DNA of 64,000 nucleotides, taken from contig NZ_LT965929.1 in NCBI RefSeq assembly GCF_900239935.1, forward strand, positions 721,001-785,000. Direction: 5' to 3'. Position 1 is the stretch's first letter. Each line of letters starts with the position of its first letter. The DNA comes from Pseudoalteromonas carrageenovora IAM 12662. Its GTDB lineage: Bacteria; Pseudomonadota; Gammaproteobacteria; Enterobacterales; Alteromonadaceae. The position numbers and the translations under genes were made by a program. Of this stretch, positions 56,316 through 64,000 are shown in pieces. A model generated the notes under the pieces. It was not told the DNA's origin and made no database searches. It saw only the letters and a program-made list of their open reading frames with translations.

Positions 56316-59012
56316 ATGAAATCTTTTAAACCCTCTTCTCTTGTTCTTTGTAAACTAAATTGCGCAGTTATGGCTGCAATTATAGGGCTATCAGTAAACA
56401 CAGCTATAGCAGCCGAAGCCGAAGAGCAAGAAATAGAAGAAGTAGTTGCTGTTGGCCAGCGACTAAAAGGTAGTGCAGGCGCAGTACTACAAGAGCGTCA
56501 AAATCAGGCATTTGTTGCTGATATTATGGGTGCTGATCAAATATCACGCACAGGTGATGGCGATGCAGCTTCAGCGCTTCGTCGTGTGACTGGTTTAACT
56601 TTAGTCGATGGTAAATATATTTATGTTCGTGGTTTGGGTGAACGTTATTCAAGTACCCAACTTAATAGCATGTATGTTCCAAGCCCAGATCCCACTCGAT
56701 CAGTTGTTCCACTGGATTTATTTCCATCGGATATTATTGAAAGCTTAAGTGTGCAGAAATCGTTTTCTCCTGATATGCCAGCGCACTTTGGTGGTGGTAA
56801 TGTAAATATACGCACCAAATCTATTCCTTCTGATTTTTTGTTTAAAATACAGTTAGGTACTTCATATAACACCTCTAACAGTGACACCGGCTATTTTTAC
56901 AGTGGTGGTGATGATGATTGGATGGGGCGCGATGATGGTACACGTGCTTTACCTTCATTAATTTCTACAGCGCTTAAAAGTGATGCAGGACTTGAAGGTG
57001 ACAGCAGTACTACGCTTGAGCAGCGTCAAGCGCTCTTACAATCTCTAGATTGGCAAGTTGGACCTAATGAGAAAGACGTTGATCCAGGCATGAATTTTTC
57101 AGTAGCACTAGGTGATAGGTTTGAGTCTGAAGTAGGTACTTTTGGCGTTCTAGCCGCTGTTTCCTATGACAATGAATGGGAAGTAGTTAAAGAGCAAAGC
57201 GGTACAAATTTAGGTAGTTTGGGCTGCGAAGATAAATGTTTTGCACAAACTTATGATGGCATATCTACTGAACAAACCGTTCGTTGGAGTGGCACATTAA
57301 ATTTAGGTTATGAATTTAATAATAACCATAAATTTGAACTAACGAATATAGCGCTTCATGATATGAGTGACAGAGTGCGTAATCGTGACTTTTTCGATGC
57401 TAACGAGTCTGAAGAAGGTGTTACTGAGTTACGCCGTGTTGACGTTATGTATGAAGAGCGTGAAATGTTCTCTACGCAGCTCAAAGGGACTCATAATTTT
57501 CCTGAATTAGAAAATTTATTTTTTGATTGGTATGCAGGTACAGGCCGCGCCAACAGGGATGCTCCAGGTGCGTTAGATGTTGTTTTTCAAACTAACTTAA
57601 ATGATGGTGTATTTGAATCAGAGCAGTTACAAGATGTTGCTGCTACTAACGTAACGCGTGATTATCAAACTTTGCATGATGACGTAGATACGTATGGTTG
57701 GAATATGGGCATCCCGTTTTATGGTGATGGCTATGAGTTAGAGCTTAAGGTGGGTGGCGATTTTTCTGAAAAAAAACGTGATGCAAGTAATATTCAATTT
57801 GGTATTACGCACCGTGGTATAACAGATGAATATACATTTGGCTCAAACATAGACCAAATTTTTTCTGACGAAAATTTAGCTAATAGTGAGTTTTATACAA
57901 GTATTACAGGCTCTGGTATTTTTGATGATGGTACCGCAGATGGTGATAAGTACAGCGCTGCACATAAGTTAGACGCTTATTATTTTATGGCCGACTTTTT
58001 CTACGAAAACACATGGCGTATAACCGGTGGTATTCGTTGGGAAGACTTTTCTCAAATATCAGTGCCTTTTCAGGCTCATACTAATTTCTTTGATGGAACA
58101 ATTGAAGAAGTGAGCGAAGTTGCAATAAAAGAAGATAACTTTTTTCCTTCTTTAGCAATTACTTATATTATGGATGAAGAAATGCAGTTTCGCTTAAACT
58201 TAAGTGAAACGACGATTCGCCCAGATATGCGTGATGTAAGCTCAACTTATTATGTTGACCCACTAACAGAGTTTTTAGTGCGAGGCTCGCCTACACTTCA
58301 AAGCTCCAAGCTAAAAAATGCTGACTTTAGGTTTGAGTGGTACATGCCTTCAGGAAACAATCTATCAGTTGCTTTGTTTTATAAAGATATTGAAAACCCA
58401 ATTGAAATGGTTGAGTTAGCGGGTGTTGGTGGAGCTGCTCCGCAATTACTAACAGCAAATGCGCAGTCGGGTGAACTAACAGGTATTGAGGTAGACTTTT
58501 TAACTGACTTTAGTTTTATTCATAATGATTTATCTGCCATATTTTTATCAGGTAACGTTACTCTATCGGATTCAAGTGTTGAGCTTGGCATAAACGATGC
58601 TGATGGGGTTGATTCATTATTTGAACAACAACTAAAAGAGGCGCTTGAAGCTGACTCTGTTTCTAACATTGTTACTAATAATAAACGTCGTTTAGTTGGT
58701 CATTCTGAATGGGTAGCAAACTTACAAATGGGTTATGACTCTGCTGATGGTTTTCATTCTACCTCAGTTGTTTATAACGTGTTTGGGCCGCGCATAATCG
58801 TACCAGGTACGCGTGGTAACGAAGACGCAGAAGAAAAGTCATTTCATTCTCTTGATTTAGTTTATTCTTACTTCCCTAACTTTAATACTAAAGTTAATTT
58901 TAAAGTTAAAAATATACTTGGCCAAGAAAAAGAAATTGAACAAGAAAACTTAACACTTTGGCGTCAAGAAGAAGGCACTGAGTTTAGTTTAAGCTTTAGC
59001 TACGAGTTTTAA
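56316..59012 (+). CDS. TonB-dependent receptor paired with the repeat lipoprotein
   Basis: An 898-aa outer-membrane protein. A signal peptide ends near IAAEA, and a possible TonB box EEVVAVGQR lies at about 41-49. The plug contains RTGDGDAASALRRVTGLTLVDGKYIYVRGLGERYSS and FGGGNVNIRTKSIPSD. A large beta-barrel follows and ends FSLSFSYEF. This plug wording (GDGDAASALRRV, SLVQKSFSPDMPAHFGGG-like) belongs to the receptor class without an N-terminal STN domain. ATG 56316 is chosen for CGGAG 8 nt upstream. It is expected to work with the upstream lipoprotein and TonB2 system. The substrate is unknown. Confidence 0.92.
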   Translation: MKSFKPSSLVLCKLNCAVMAAIIGLSVNTAIAAEAEEQEIEEVVAVGQRLKGSAGAVLQERQNQAFVADIMGADQISRTGDGDAASALRRVTGLTLVDGKYIYVRGLGERYSSTQLNSMYVPSPDPTRSVVPLDLFPSDIIESLSVQKSFSPDMPAHFGGGNVNIRTKSIPSDFLFKIQLGTSYNTSNSDTGYFYSGGDDDWMGRDDGTRALPSLISTALKSDAGLEGDSSTTLEQRQALLQSLDWQVGPNEKDVDPGMNFSVALGDRFESEVGTFGVLAAVSYDNEWEVVKEQSGTNLGSLGCEDKCFAQTYDGISTEQTVRWSGTLNLGYEFNNNHKFELTNIALHDMSDRVRNRDFFDANESEEGVTELRRVDVMYEEREMFSTQLKGTHNFPELENLFFDWYAGTGRANRDAPGALDVVFQTNLNDGVFESEQLQDVAATNVTRDYQTLHDDVDTYGWNMGIPFYGDGYELELKVGGDFSEKKRDASNIQFGITHRGITDEYTFGSNIDQIFSDENLANSEFYTSITGSGIFDDGTADGDKYSAAHKLDAYYFMADFFYENTWRITGGIRWEDFSQISVPFQAHTNFFDGTIEEVSEVAIKEDNFFPSLAITYIMDEEMQFRLNLSETTIRPDMRDVSSTYYVDPLTEFLVRGSPTLQSSKLKNADFRFEWYMPSGNNLSVALFYKDIENPIEMVELAGVGGAAPQLLTANAQSGELTGIEVDFLTDFSFIHNDLSAIFLSGNVTLSDSSVELGINDADGVDSLFEQQLKEALEADSVSNIVTNNKRRLVGHSEWVANLQMGYDSADGFHSTSVVYNVFGPRIIVPGTRGNEDAEEKSFHSLDLVYSYFPNFNTKVNFKVKNILGQEKEIEQENLTLWRQEEGTEFSLSFSYEF

Positions 59013-59058
59013 TTTTCTACCCAAGGAAGGGGGATATAATAAAACCTAATTACCTATT

Positions 59059-59086
59059 AGCCCTGTATTTAATACAGGGCTTTTTT
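59059..59086 (+). terminator. Terminator after the receptor gene
   Basis: AGCCCTGTAT / ATACAGGGCT perfect 10-bp stem, 3-nt loop, then TTTTT. Confidence 0.9.
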
Positions 59087-59215
59087 ATGACTATGAAAAA
59101 TATTTAAGTTCTACTTTATTCACTAGTTTTAGTGCGCTGGTGGTGTTATTTTGACGTTAATGAAAATTAAATCTCACGCAATGAATTTAATTTTTAATGT
59201 ATTAAGGCATCTTTT

Positions 59216-60355
59216 ATGAATCAAACAGTGGAACAAACAATGAAAAAAGTAGGATTAGTCGGTTGGCGTGGCATGGTTGGCTCTGTGTTATTAGAACGTA
59301 TGCAGCAGCAAAGTGATTTTGCCCATATCGACACCACCTTTTTCACCACCTCACAAGCGGGTCAACTAGGCCCTGATATAGCAGGCGACGCAAAACCATT
59401 ACTAGATGCAAGTGACATTAGCGAACTTGCTAAAATGGATATTATTGTTACTTGCCAAGGCGGTGACTACACCAATGCGGTATATCCAAAATTACGCGAG
59501 TCGGGTTGGGATGGTTACTGGATTGATGCAGCTTCAGCACTGCGTATGAGTGAAGACAGCATAATAGTGCTAGATCCCGTAAACAAAGATGTTATTGAAC
59601 AAGGCTTAGAGCAAGGCGTTAAAACGTTTGTTGGCGGTAACTGTACAGTATCGCTAATGCTACTTGCACTAGGTGGTTTGTTTGAGCAAGACCTAATTGA
59701 ATGGGTAAGCCCAATGACTTACCAAGCAGCCTCTGGTGCTGGTGCACGAAATATGAAAGAGCTTATTGCACAAATGGGCGCTATTCATGCGAGTGTTGCT
59801 GAGCAATTAGATAACCCAAGTTCTGCTATTTTAGAAATTGATAAAATAGTCAGTCAAACAATGGCGTCAAATGACTTACCACAAGACCAATTTGGTGTGC
59901 CACTAGCGGGCAGTTTAATCCCGTGGATTGACGTACCTATGCCAAGCGGTCAGTCTAAAGAAGAATGGAAAGCGCAAGTAGAAGCCAATAAAATTTTAGG
60001 CTCTTCTAAGCAACCAGTGCCAATTGATGGTTTATGTGTTCGTATTGGCGCTATGCGTTGCCATAGCCAAGCGATGACCATTAAATTACGTGAAGATATT
60101 AGCGTAGAAAAAATTGAAGAAATTTTAGCGTCTCATAATGAGTGGGTTAAAGTTATTCCAAATGAGCGCGATATCAGTACTACTGACTTAACTCCAGTTA
60201 AAGTAACAGGTACGTTAAGCATTCCTGTTGGGCGTATTCGTAAATTAGCTATGGGACCAAAATACATTAGCGCATTTACAGTTGGCGATCAGCTTTTATG
60301 GGGCGCGGCAGAGCCACTTCGTCGTATGCTACGCATAATTGTAGACGGTGAATAA
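59216..60355 (+). CDS. asd: Aspartate-semialdehyde dehydrogenase
   Basis: A 379-aa enzyme (371 aa from the internal ATG 59240) that reduces aspartyl phosphate to aspartate semialdehyde for lysine, diaminopimelate, threonine and methionine. It shows [16 protein letters not shown] (NADP loop), the catalytic cysteine in GGNCTVSL, and [15 protein letters not shown]. It belongs to the gammaproteobacterial type close to E. coli Asd. The MKKVGLVGW start at 59240 matches E. coli best; both starts have only weak ribosome-binding sites. No lysine riboswitch is visible upstream. Confidence 0.96.
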   Translation: MNQTVEQTMKKVGLVGWRGMVGSVLLERMQQQSDFAHIDTTFFTTSQAGQLGPDIAGDAKPLLDASDISELAKMDIIVTCQGGDYTNAVYPKLRESGWDGYWIDAASALRMSEDSIIVLDPVNKDVIEQGLEQGVKTFVGGNCTVSLMLLALGGLFEQDLIEWVSPMTYQAASGAGARNMKELIAQMGAIHASVAEQLDNPSSAILEIDKIVSQTMASNDLPQDQFGVPLAGSLIPWIDVPMPSGQSKEEWKAQVEANKILGSSKQPVPIDGLCVRIGAMRCHSQAMTIKLREDISVEKIEEILASHNEWVKVIPNERDISTTDLTPVKVTGTLSIPVGRIRKLAMGPKYISAFTVGDQLLWGAAEPLRRMLRIIVDGE

Positions 60356-60380
60356 TTTTTACATTTAAAAGTATGTATTT

Positions 60381-60412
60381 AAAAGGGGTTAGCGTATTGC
60401 TAACCCTTTTTT
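60381..60412. terminator. Bidirectional terminator
   Basis: GGGTTAGC / GCTAACCC perfect stem, 5-nt loop, flanked by AAAA and TTTTTT, between asd and the convergent GGDEF gene. Confidence 0.85.
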
Positions 60413-61571
60413 AGTTAAGCGGCACTGCATACGCTACTTTATTTTTGCCTTCGTGTTTTGCTATGTACAACGCTTTGTCGGCTAAATCTATGGCTTTATC
60501 TATTTGCGTAGTGGCACATTTAATACTTATAACCCCAAAGCTTGCCGTAACATCTATGCATTGTTGTTTATATTCAATGGGCTTGCTTGCAAGAGTAGTG
60601 CGTAGGGTATCGGCAAATTGCTTTGCTTTTAGTTCTGAATCTCTGGCTATGAGTATTACAAATTCTTCTCCGCCTATTCTGGCAAATATATCGTCTTTAT
60701 TTAAACATGCCCTTACACGTTTAGTTGCTTGAATAAGGACCTCATCTCCACCAGCATGGCCGTATTCATCATTTATGTTTTTAAATGAGTCTATATCCCA
60801 ATATATAAGCGATACATGTTGTTCGCAGCTTAATTGAGTTTCAAGTTTTTGCTGGCCTATTTCGTAAAAGCCGCGCCTGTTTACGCATTGTGTAAGTACA
60901 TCGGTCATGGCTAGTTTTTGCATTTCTTGGGCTAAATCAGAAGCCATTATAAAAATAATAAATACCGCCATGCCTACATGCGCAGTAGGGACTGTAATAA
61001 AGTTAATGAGTATGTATAAATCTAAATAGGCCTGATTAACTTGAGCGCCTTGCATGAGTGCGATAGTCGCTGCAATAAATAAACATAATCCGCATACGGT
61101 ATATGTTACAGCTGCACCAATTTCAGCAGGAAGCGATTTTGGTTTATGTTTTAGTATAATAATGGCATTTATAAAAAGCAGGATTATGTCGTAGTAAATG
61201 TATAACGACATATTCAAACCTACATGCACATTTACTGCTTTAAAGTAGTACACAGCAGCAAATGTAATAACAGCAAATGCTAACAAATAGTTCATATTAA
61301 TAGGGCACCGTGTGCGTATGCAGTGCCCCCAAGTTCCCAGTAAAACCGATGCCATAGAAAAACTTACCGCAAGCATCCAATAAGTAACATCTGACTCAAA
61401 GTAGGGTTGCAATAAAATTGTACCCCATTGGCAGGCAGAGCACATAAATGCACTTGCCCAAAATAATGCATATAACTTTTTACCTAAGGTATACCACGCC
61501 ATTAAAAATATAACAGACCAAACAATACTGGTAAGTAAAAGAGTAATTAAAATAAAAAAGATTGGGCTCAT
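60411..61571 (-). CDS. Membrane-bound diguanylate cyclase (GGDEF)
   Basis: A 386-aa protein with about seven N-terminal membrane helices (1-215) and a C-terminal GGDEF domain with LAMTDVLTQCVNRRGF, YWDIDSFKNINDEYGHAGGDE and an intact active site ARIGGEEFV. It is predicted to make c-di-GMP. The membrane part has no recognised sensor name. It is monocistronic. Confidence 0.9.
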   Translation of the reverse strand: MSPIFFILITLLLTSIVWSVIFLMAWYTLGKKLYALFWASAFMCSACQWGTILLQPYFESDVTYWMLAVSFSMASVLLGTWGHCIRTRCPINMNYLLAFAVITFAAVYYFKAVNVHVGLNMSLYIYYDIILLFINAIIILKHKPKSLPAEIGAAVTYTVCGLCLFIAATIALMQGAQVNQAYLDLYILINFITVPTAHVGMAVFIIFIMASDLAQEMQKLAMTDVLTQCVNRRGFYEIGQQKLETQLSCEQHVSLIYWDIDSFKNINDEYGHAGGDEVLIQATKRVRACLNKDDIFARIGGEEFVILIARDSELKAKQFADTLRTTLASKPIEYKQQCIDVTASFGVISIKCATTQIDKAIDLADKALYIAKHEGKNKVAYAVPLN

Positions 61572-61848
61572 AGAGGTATGTTCTTGTGTGAGTTACTTTT
61601 TACTGTAGTTGAGGTTGCTTAGTAATTCGAGCAAAGTGTTGTTATTAAAGTGCGCTATTTGTAAAAATTTATGTATTACTTGTTTGTACCTAATACATTT
61701 ATATTGCGTTTTCTGGTATAGCTTTTGCTTTTGTTATTCTATTACACCGTTTTTTACTCGGTTTAAGCTGTTTTGTGCGTATTTAGTTCACTTACGCCCG
61801 TAACATTTACTTATTCCGAGTAATTAGGCCCTACAACAAGGATATAAA

Positions 61849-62973
61849 ATGGCTTTTACTTTTAAGCATGCCCGAAATAAATGGTTTTCTGTTTTAGTTG
61901 CTACTGTTTTATTTTTAATTCTACTAAGAGCGGCAGCGCCTTATGCTGTTCAATATTATGTAAACCAGCAGCTTGAACAAACACAAGGAATAACAGGGCA
62001 TGTTGGCGATGTGGATTTATATTTATACCGCGGTGCCTATGCAATTGACGATGTTGAAATTTACGCTGTAGATGCAACATCGGCCCCTAAACCGTTATTG
62101 GCGGTACAAACCCTTGATTTTTCTCTTGCTTGGTCTGCGCTTTTAAAGGGTAATTTAGTCACTAATATGGCCTTTTCTCGCCCAGAAATTGTTATATACG
62201 ATAAAGACCCATCAACCACTGAGCAAAACCAACAAGTTAAAGACGAAACAACATGGGTTGGGCTTGCTAACGATTTAGTGCTTTTTTCAATCGATACCTT
62301 GCGTATTAATAACGGTAAAGTCTCGCTAGTTAATGCGATAAATGACGGTGAAAAACCCACGTATATTTCAAATATAAATGCTGAGATTAAAAATATAACC
62401 AATGCCCAAAACCTGTCTAAAACGTTAGTCACCAGTTTAAATGTAGAAGGCGCTTTAATGGGAGAGGCTGCTCTTTCATTAAACGGGAAGTTAGACCCTT
62501 TTAGTGAACAGGCTAATTTTGATTTTAATGTTGAGGTGCAGCGCTTTTCGGTTAAAAATCTAGAAACTGTTTTTAAAGTGTATACCCCATTTGATATTGA
62601 AGCCGGTGGTATTGATGGTGCAATGGAGCTAGCTGCTAATAACAATAACTTAAATGGTTATGTAAAAGCTGGTGTGCACAATTTAAGTGTTTTTTCGTGG
62701 CGCGAAGATATTGAAAAAGATGACGACGGCCTATTTACCGCTATTTTTGAAGGCAGTATAGATTTACTTAGCTCGCTATTAGAAAACGATGATTCTAAGC
62801 TGGTGGCTGCACGCATTCCTATTGAAGGACAGTTAGATAATGCCGACGTTTCTACTTTTCAGGCGGTGGTATCGGTTTTAAAAAATGCGTTTTTTGATGC
62901 GTTTAAAATGAAAGTCGATAATGTTATCTCTTTTGAAGATACTGATAACAAACCTAATAACGAGGGAAATTAA
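61849..62973 (+). CDS. DUF748/AsmA-like inner-membrane-anchored protein
   Basis: A 374-aa protein with an N-terminal membrane helix (about 13-32) and a periplasmic beta-rich part: YYVNQQLEQTQGITGHVGDVDLYLYRGAYAIDDVEI, LDFSLAWSALLKGNLV and VQRFSVKNLETVFKVYTPFDIEAGGIDGAMEL. This is the pattern of DUF748/AsmA-family proteins, some of which bridge the periplasm for lipid transfer. It is short for the family. AAGGA lies upstream. The function is inferred from the family only. Confidence 0.78.
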   Translation: MAFTFKHARNKWFSVLVATVLFLILLRAAAPYAVQYYVNQQLEQTQGITGHVGDVDLYLYRGAYAIDDVEIYAVDATSAPKPLLAVQTLDFSLAWSALLKGNLVTNMAFSRPEIVIYDKDPSTTEQNQQVKDETTWVGLANDLVLFSIDTLRINNGKVSLVNAINDGEKPTYISNINAEIKNITNAQNLSKTLVTSLNVEGALMGEAALSLNGKLDPFSEQANFDFNVEVQRFSVKNLETVFKVYTPFDIEAGGIDGAMELAANNNNLNGYVKAGVHNLSVFSWREDIEKDDDGLFTAIFEGSIDLLSSLLENDDSKLVAARIPIEGQLDNADVSTFQAVVSVLKNAFFDAFKMKVDNVISFEDTDNKPNNEGN

Positions 62974-63012
62974 AGCGTTTTGGTAATTTTAGTCTAATTA
63001 GACCTTTAAACG

Positions 63013-63045
63013 GCACCCACTTTTTAAACTGTAAGTGGGTGCTTT
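63013..63045. terminator. Terminator between the convergent AsmA-like and ion-channel genes
   Basis: GCACCCACTT / AAGTGGGTGC perfect 10-bp stem with a 10-nt loop, then TTTAG. The U-tract is short. Confidence 0.65.
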
Positions 63046-63060
63046 AGTACGCTTACTAGA

Positions 63061-63870
63061 TTAGTTTTTGCGGTTACTCAATAGCGTTTTAAGCTCTGCA
63101 ATTTGAGCTTGTAGTTCATTTACTTGCCCTTGCGTTGCGGGTAGCGAGTTACTATCTGCAAGTTCTTCACGGGCATTGCGATGTTCCTCGCCCATTACTT
63201 CTAAAATAGCGCCTACCATCATATTTAAAAACACAAACGCAGTTAAAAATATGAATGTAAGGTAAAAAATCCAGCTCAGCTCATAAACTGCCATGGTCTC
63301 GTACATTATGTCGGTCCAATCTTCAAAGGTTGCTATTCTAAACAGCGTAAGCATTGAAATTGACACATCTTTCCAAAGCACGGGGTTAATATCAGCAAAC
63401 ATCATGCTGCCCATGGCCGCGTAAATATAAAAAATAACAAACATTAGCAGCGCTATATAGCCCATTTGCGGAATGGCTTTGAGTAAGGAATTAACTAATA
63501 AACGTAGCTCAGGGATCATAGAGACTAAACGCAGCACCCTAAATATACGCAGTAACCTTGCAAGCAATACAGCCGAACCAGCTGCAGGGTATAAGCTACC
63601 GAGTACAATTATGGTATCGAATATATTCCATCCCTTCGAAAAAAAGTCTTTTATTCCTTTACTTGCTATAAAGCGAATAATTAACTCAACTAAAAAGAAT
63701 GCGGTGATCCCTACATCCATCCAGTTAAGGGCAAATTCTACAGTTGGGTGAAGTGAGTAAGTGTGAGCACCGACGGTAAGGGCAGAAACAACAATAACAG
63801 CAATAACAAACGATTGAAATATCTTGCTTTTGTCTATACGCTGAAACAACTTTTGTAACTGCGACATCAT
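63061..63870 (-). CDS. Bacterial voltage-gated cation channel (NaChBac/BacNav family)
   Basis: A 269-aa six-helix channel subunit. The voltage sensor S4 has arginines at 105, 108, 111 and 114 (LLARLLRIFRVLRL). The pore loop TLFRIATFEDWTDIMY has the selectivity filter at 181-187 (TFEDWTD). S6 is FIFLTAFVFLNMMVGAIL, and a C-terminal coiled coil (QVNELQAQIAELKTLL) fits a tetramer. Canonical BacNav filters read TLESWSM. The extra acids at positions 4 and 7 resemble the engineered calcium-selective filter TLDDWSD. It is an inner-membrane protein and probably monocistronic. Confidence 0.92.
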   Translation of the reverse strand: MMSQLQKLFQRIDKSKIFQSFVIAVIVVSALTVGAHTYSLHPTVEFALNWMDVGITAFFLVELIIRFIASKGIKDFFSKGWNIFDTIIVLGSLYPAAGSAVLLARLLRIFRVLRLVSMIPELRLLVNSLLKAIPQMGYIALLMFVIFYIYAAMGSMMFADINPVLWKDVSISMLTLFRIATFEDWTDIMYETMAVYELSWIFYLTFIFLTAFVFLNMMVGAILEVMGEEHRNAREELADSNSLPATQGQVNELQAQIAELKTLLSNRKN

Positions 63871-64000
63871 AATTATGAATCCTATGCAAAGTAAGGTTTT
63901 ATGGCGCTAATATACAATATTATTATTGGTGTGTTTATCTTTCGTTATTAAATTTACATTAGCTGTTTGCTATTTAATCACGGTATTCGTTATTTATATT

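Noticed and set aside
59087..59215. Lysine riboswitch upstream of asd
   Set aside because: Only 129 bp of AT-rich sequence lies between the preceding terminator and the start. It has no conserved core or stem arrangement and is too short for a lysine riboswitch.
61609..61803. 64-codon ORF between the GGDEF and AsmA-like genes
   Set aside because: No ribosome-binding site. It is Cys/Leu/Phe/Tyr-rich as expected from AT-rich non-coding DNA.
62061..62645. Minus-strand ORF of 194 codons opposite the AsmA-like gene
   Set aside because: Long, but it lies entirely antisense to a well-supported gene. It has no recognisable domain or start signal, and composition is explained by the opposite strand.

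Overview
The window is a continuous stretch of chromosome from a marine gammaproteobacterium of the Alteromonadales, most likely Pseudoalteromonas. This rests on the AT-rich base composition, protein sequences that look like that genus, the synteny of yoaA-tsaB / fadD-rnd / minEDC-ycgL, a Vibrio/Shewanella-type TonB2 cluster with TtpC, and secreted M4 and M28 peptidases carrying C-terminal PPC domains. No tRNA, rRNA, prophage, CRISPR array or intact insertion sequence was seen.

Layout. 1-2.5 kb: the end of a metY-like gene, then a BlaI-type repressor and an M56 sensor peptidase whose reading frame is broken in two homopolymer runs. 2.4-4.0 kb (minus): a GT25 glycosyltransferase, a DUF1289 protein and a small lipoprotein. 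4.1-11.4 kb (minus): the complete histidine operon hisLGDCBHAFI with a leader peptide carrying five consecutive His codons and an attenuator. 11.7-15.4 kb: a small orphan gene, a cytochrome c-FTR1 iron permease behind a Fur-like box, and a CPA1 Na+/H+ antiporter. 15.7-16.0 kb: a 320-bp MITE-like element with 22-bp terminal inverted repeats. 16.3-20.4 kb: a secreted vibriolysin-like M4 protease and an M28 aminopeptidase that share two C-terminal PPC domains. 20.6-32.8 kb: conserved housekeeping genes (yoaA, tsaB, fadD, rnd, minEDC, ycgL, an MltB-type transglycosylase), interrupted by a frameshifted alkaline phosphatase. 32.8-46.5 kb: a GbsR-like regulator divergent from an alcohol dehydrogenase, a Fur-box siderophore receptor, a prolidase-like amidohydrolase, a DUF885 lipoprotein, ycgN, a SPOUT methylase, a periplasmic binding protein, a FucP-type sugar transporter, a diguanylate cyclase and a DsbA-like oxidoreductase. 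46.6-59.0 kb: a TonB2 energy-transducing operon (DUF3450, ttpC, exbB, exbD, tonB, TPR protein), followed by a 1362-residue lipoprotein made of three tandem repeats and a TonB-dependent receptor. 59.2-63.9 kb: asd, a second diguanylate cyclase, a DUF748/AsmA-like protein and a bacterial voltage-gated cation channel.

The most interesting part is 46.6-59.0 kb. The promoter of the triplicated lipoprotein and its receptor contains four 7-bp PhoB-type half-sites at exact 11-bp spacing, and the -10 lies at the same distance as in the E. coli phoA promoter. The promoter of the upstream TonB2 operon has two of the same TTGTCAT half-sites, 33 bp apart, again with the -10 placed the same way. Both predicted transcripts would start next to a long stem-loop. 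I infer a phosphate-starvation-induced outer-membrane uptake or capture system: a surface lipoprotein, a receptor and a dedicated TonB motor. The substrate is unknown. A second point of interest is the cation channel, whose selectivity filter carries two extra acidic residues compared with canonical bacterial Nav channels.

Three single-base homopolymer discrepancies (8 C near 1630, 4 A near 1808, 9 T near 24674) break otherwise normal genes. They may be sequence errors, recent mutations or slippage sites.
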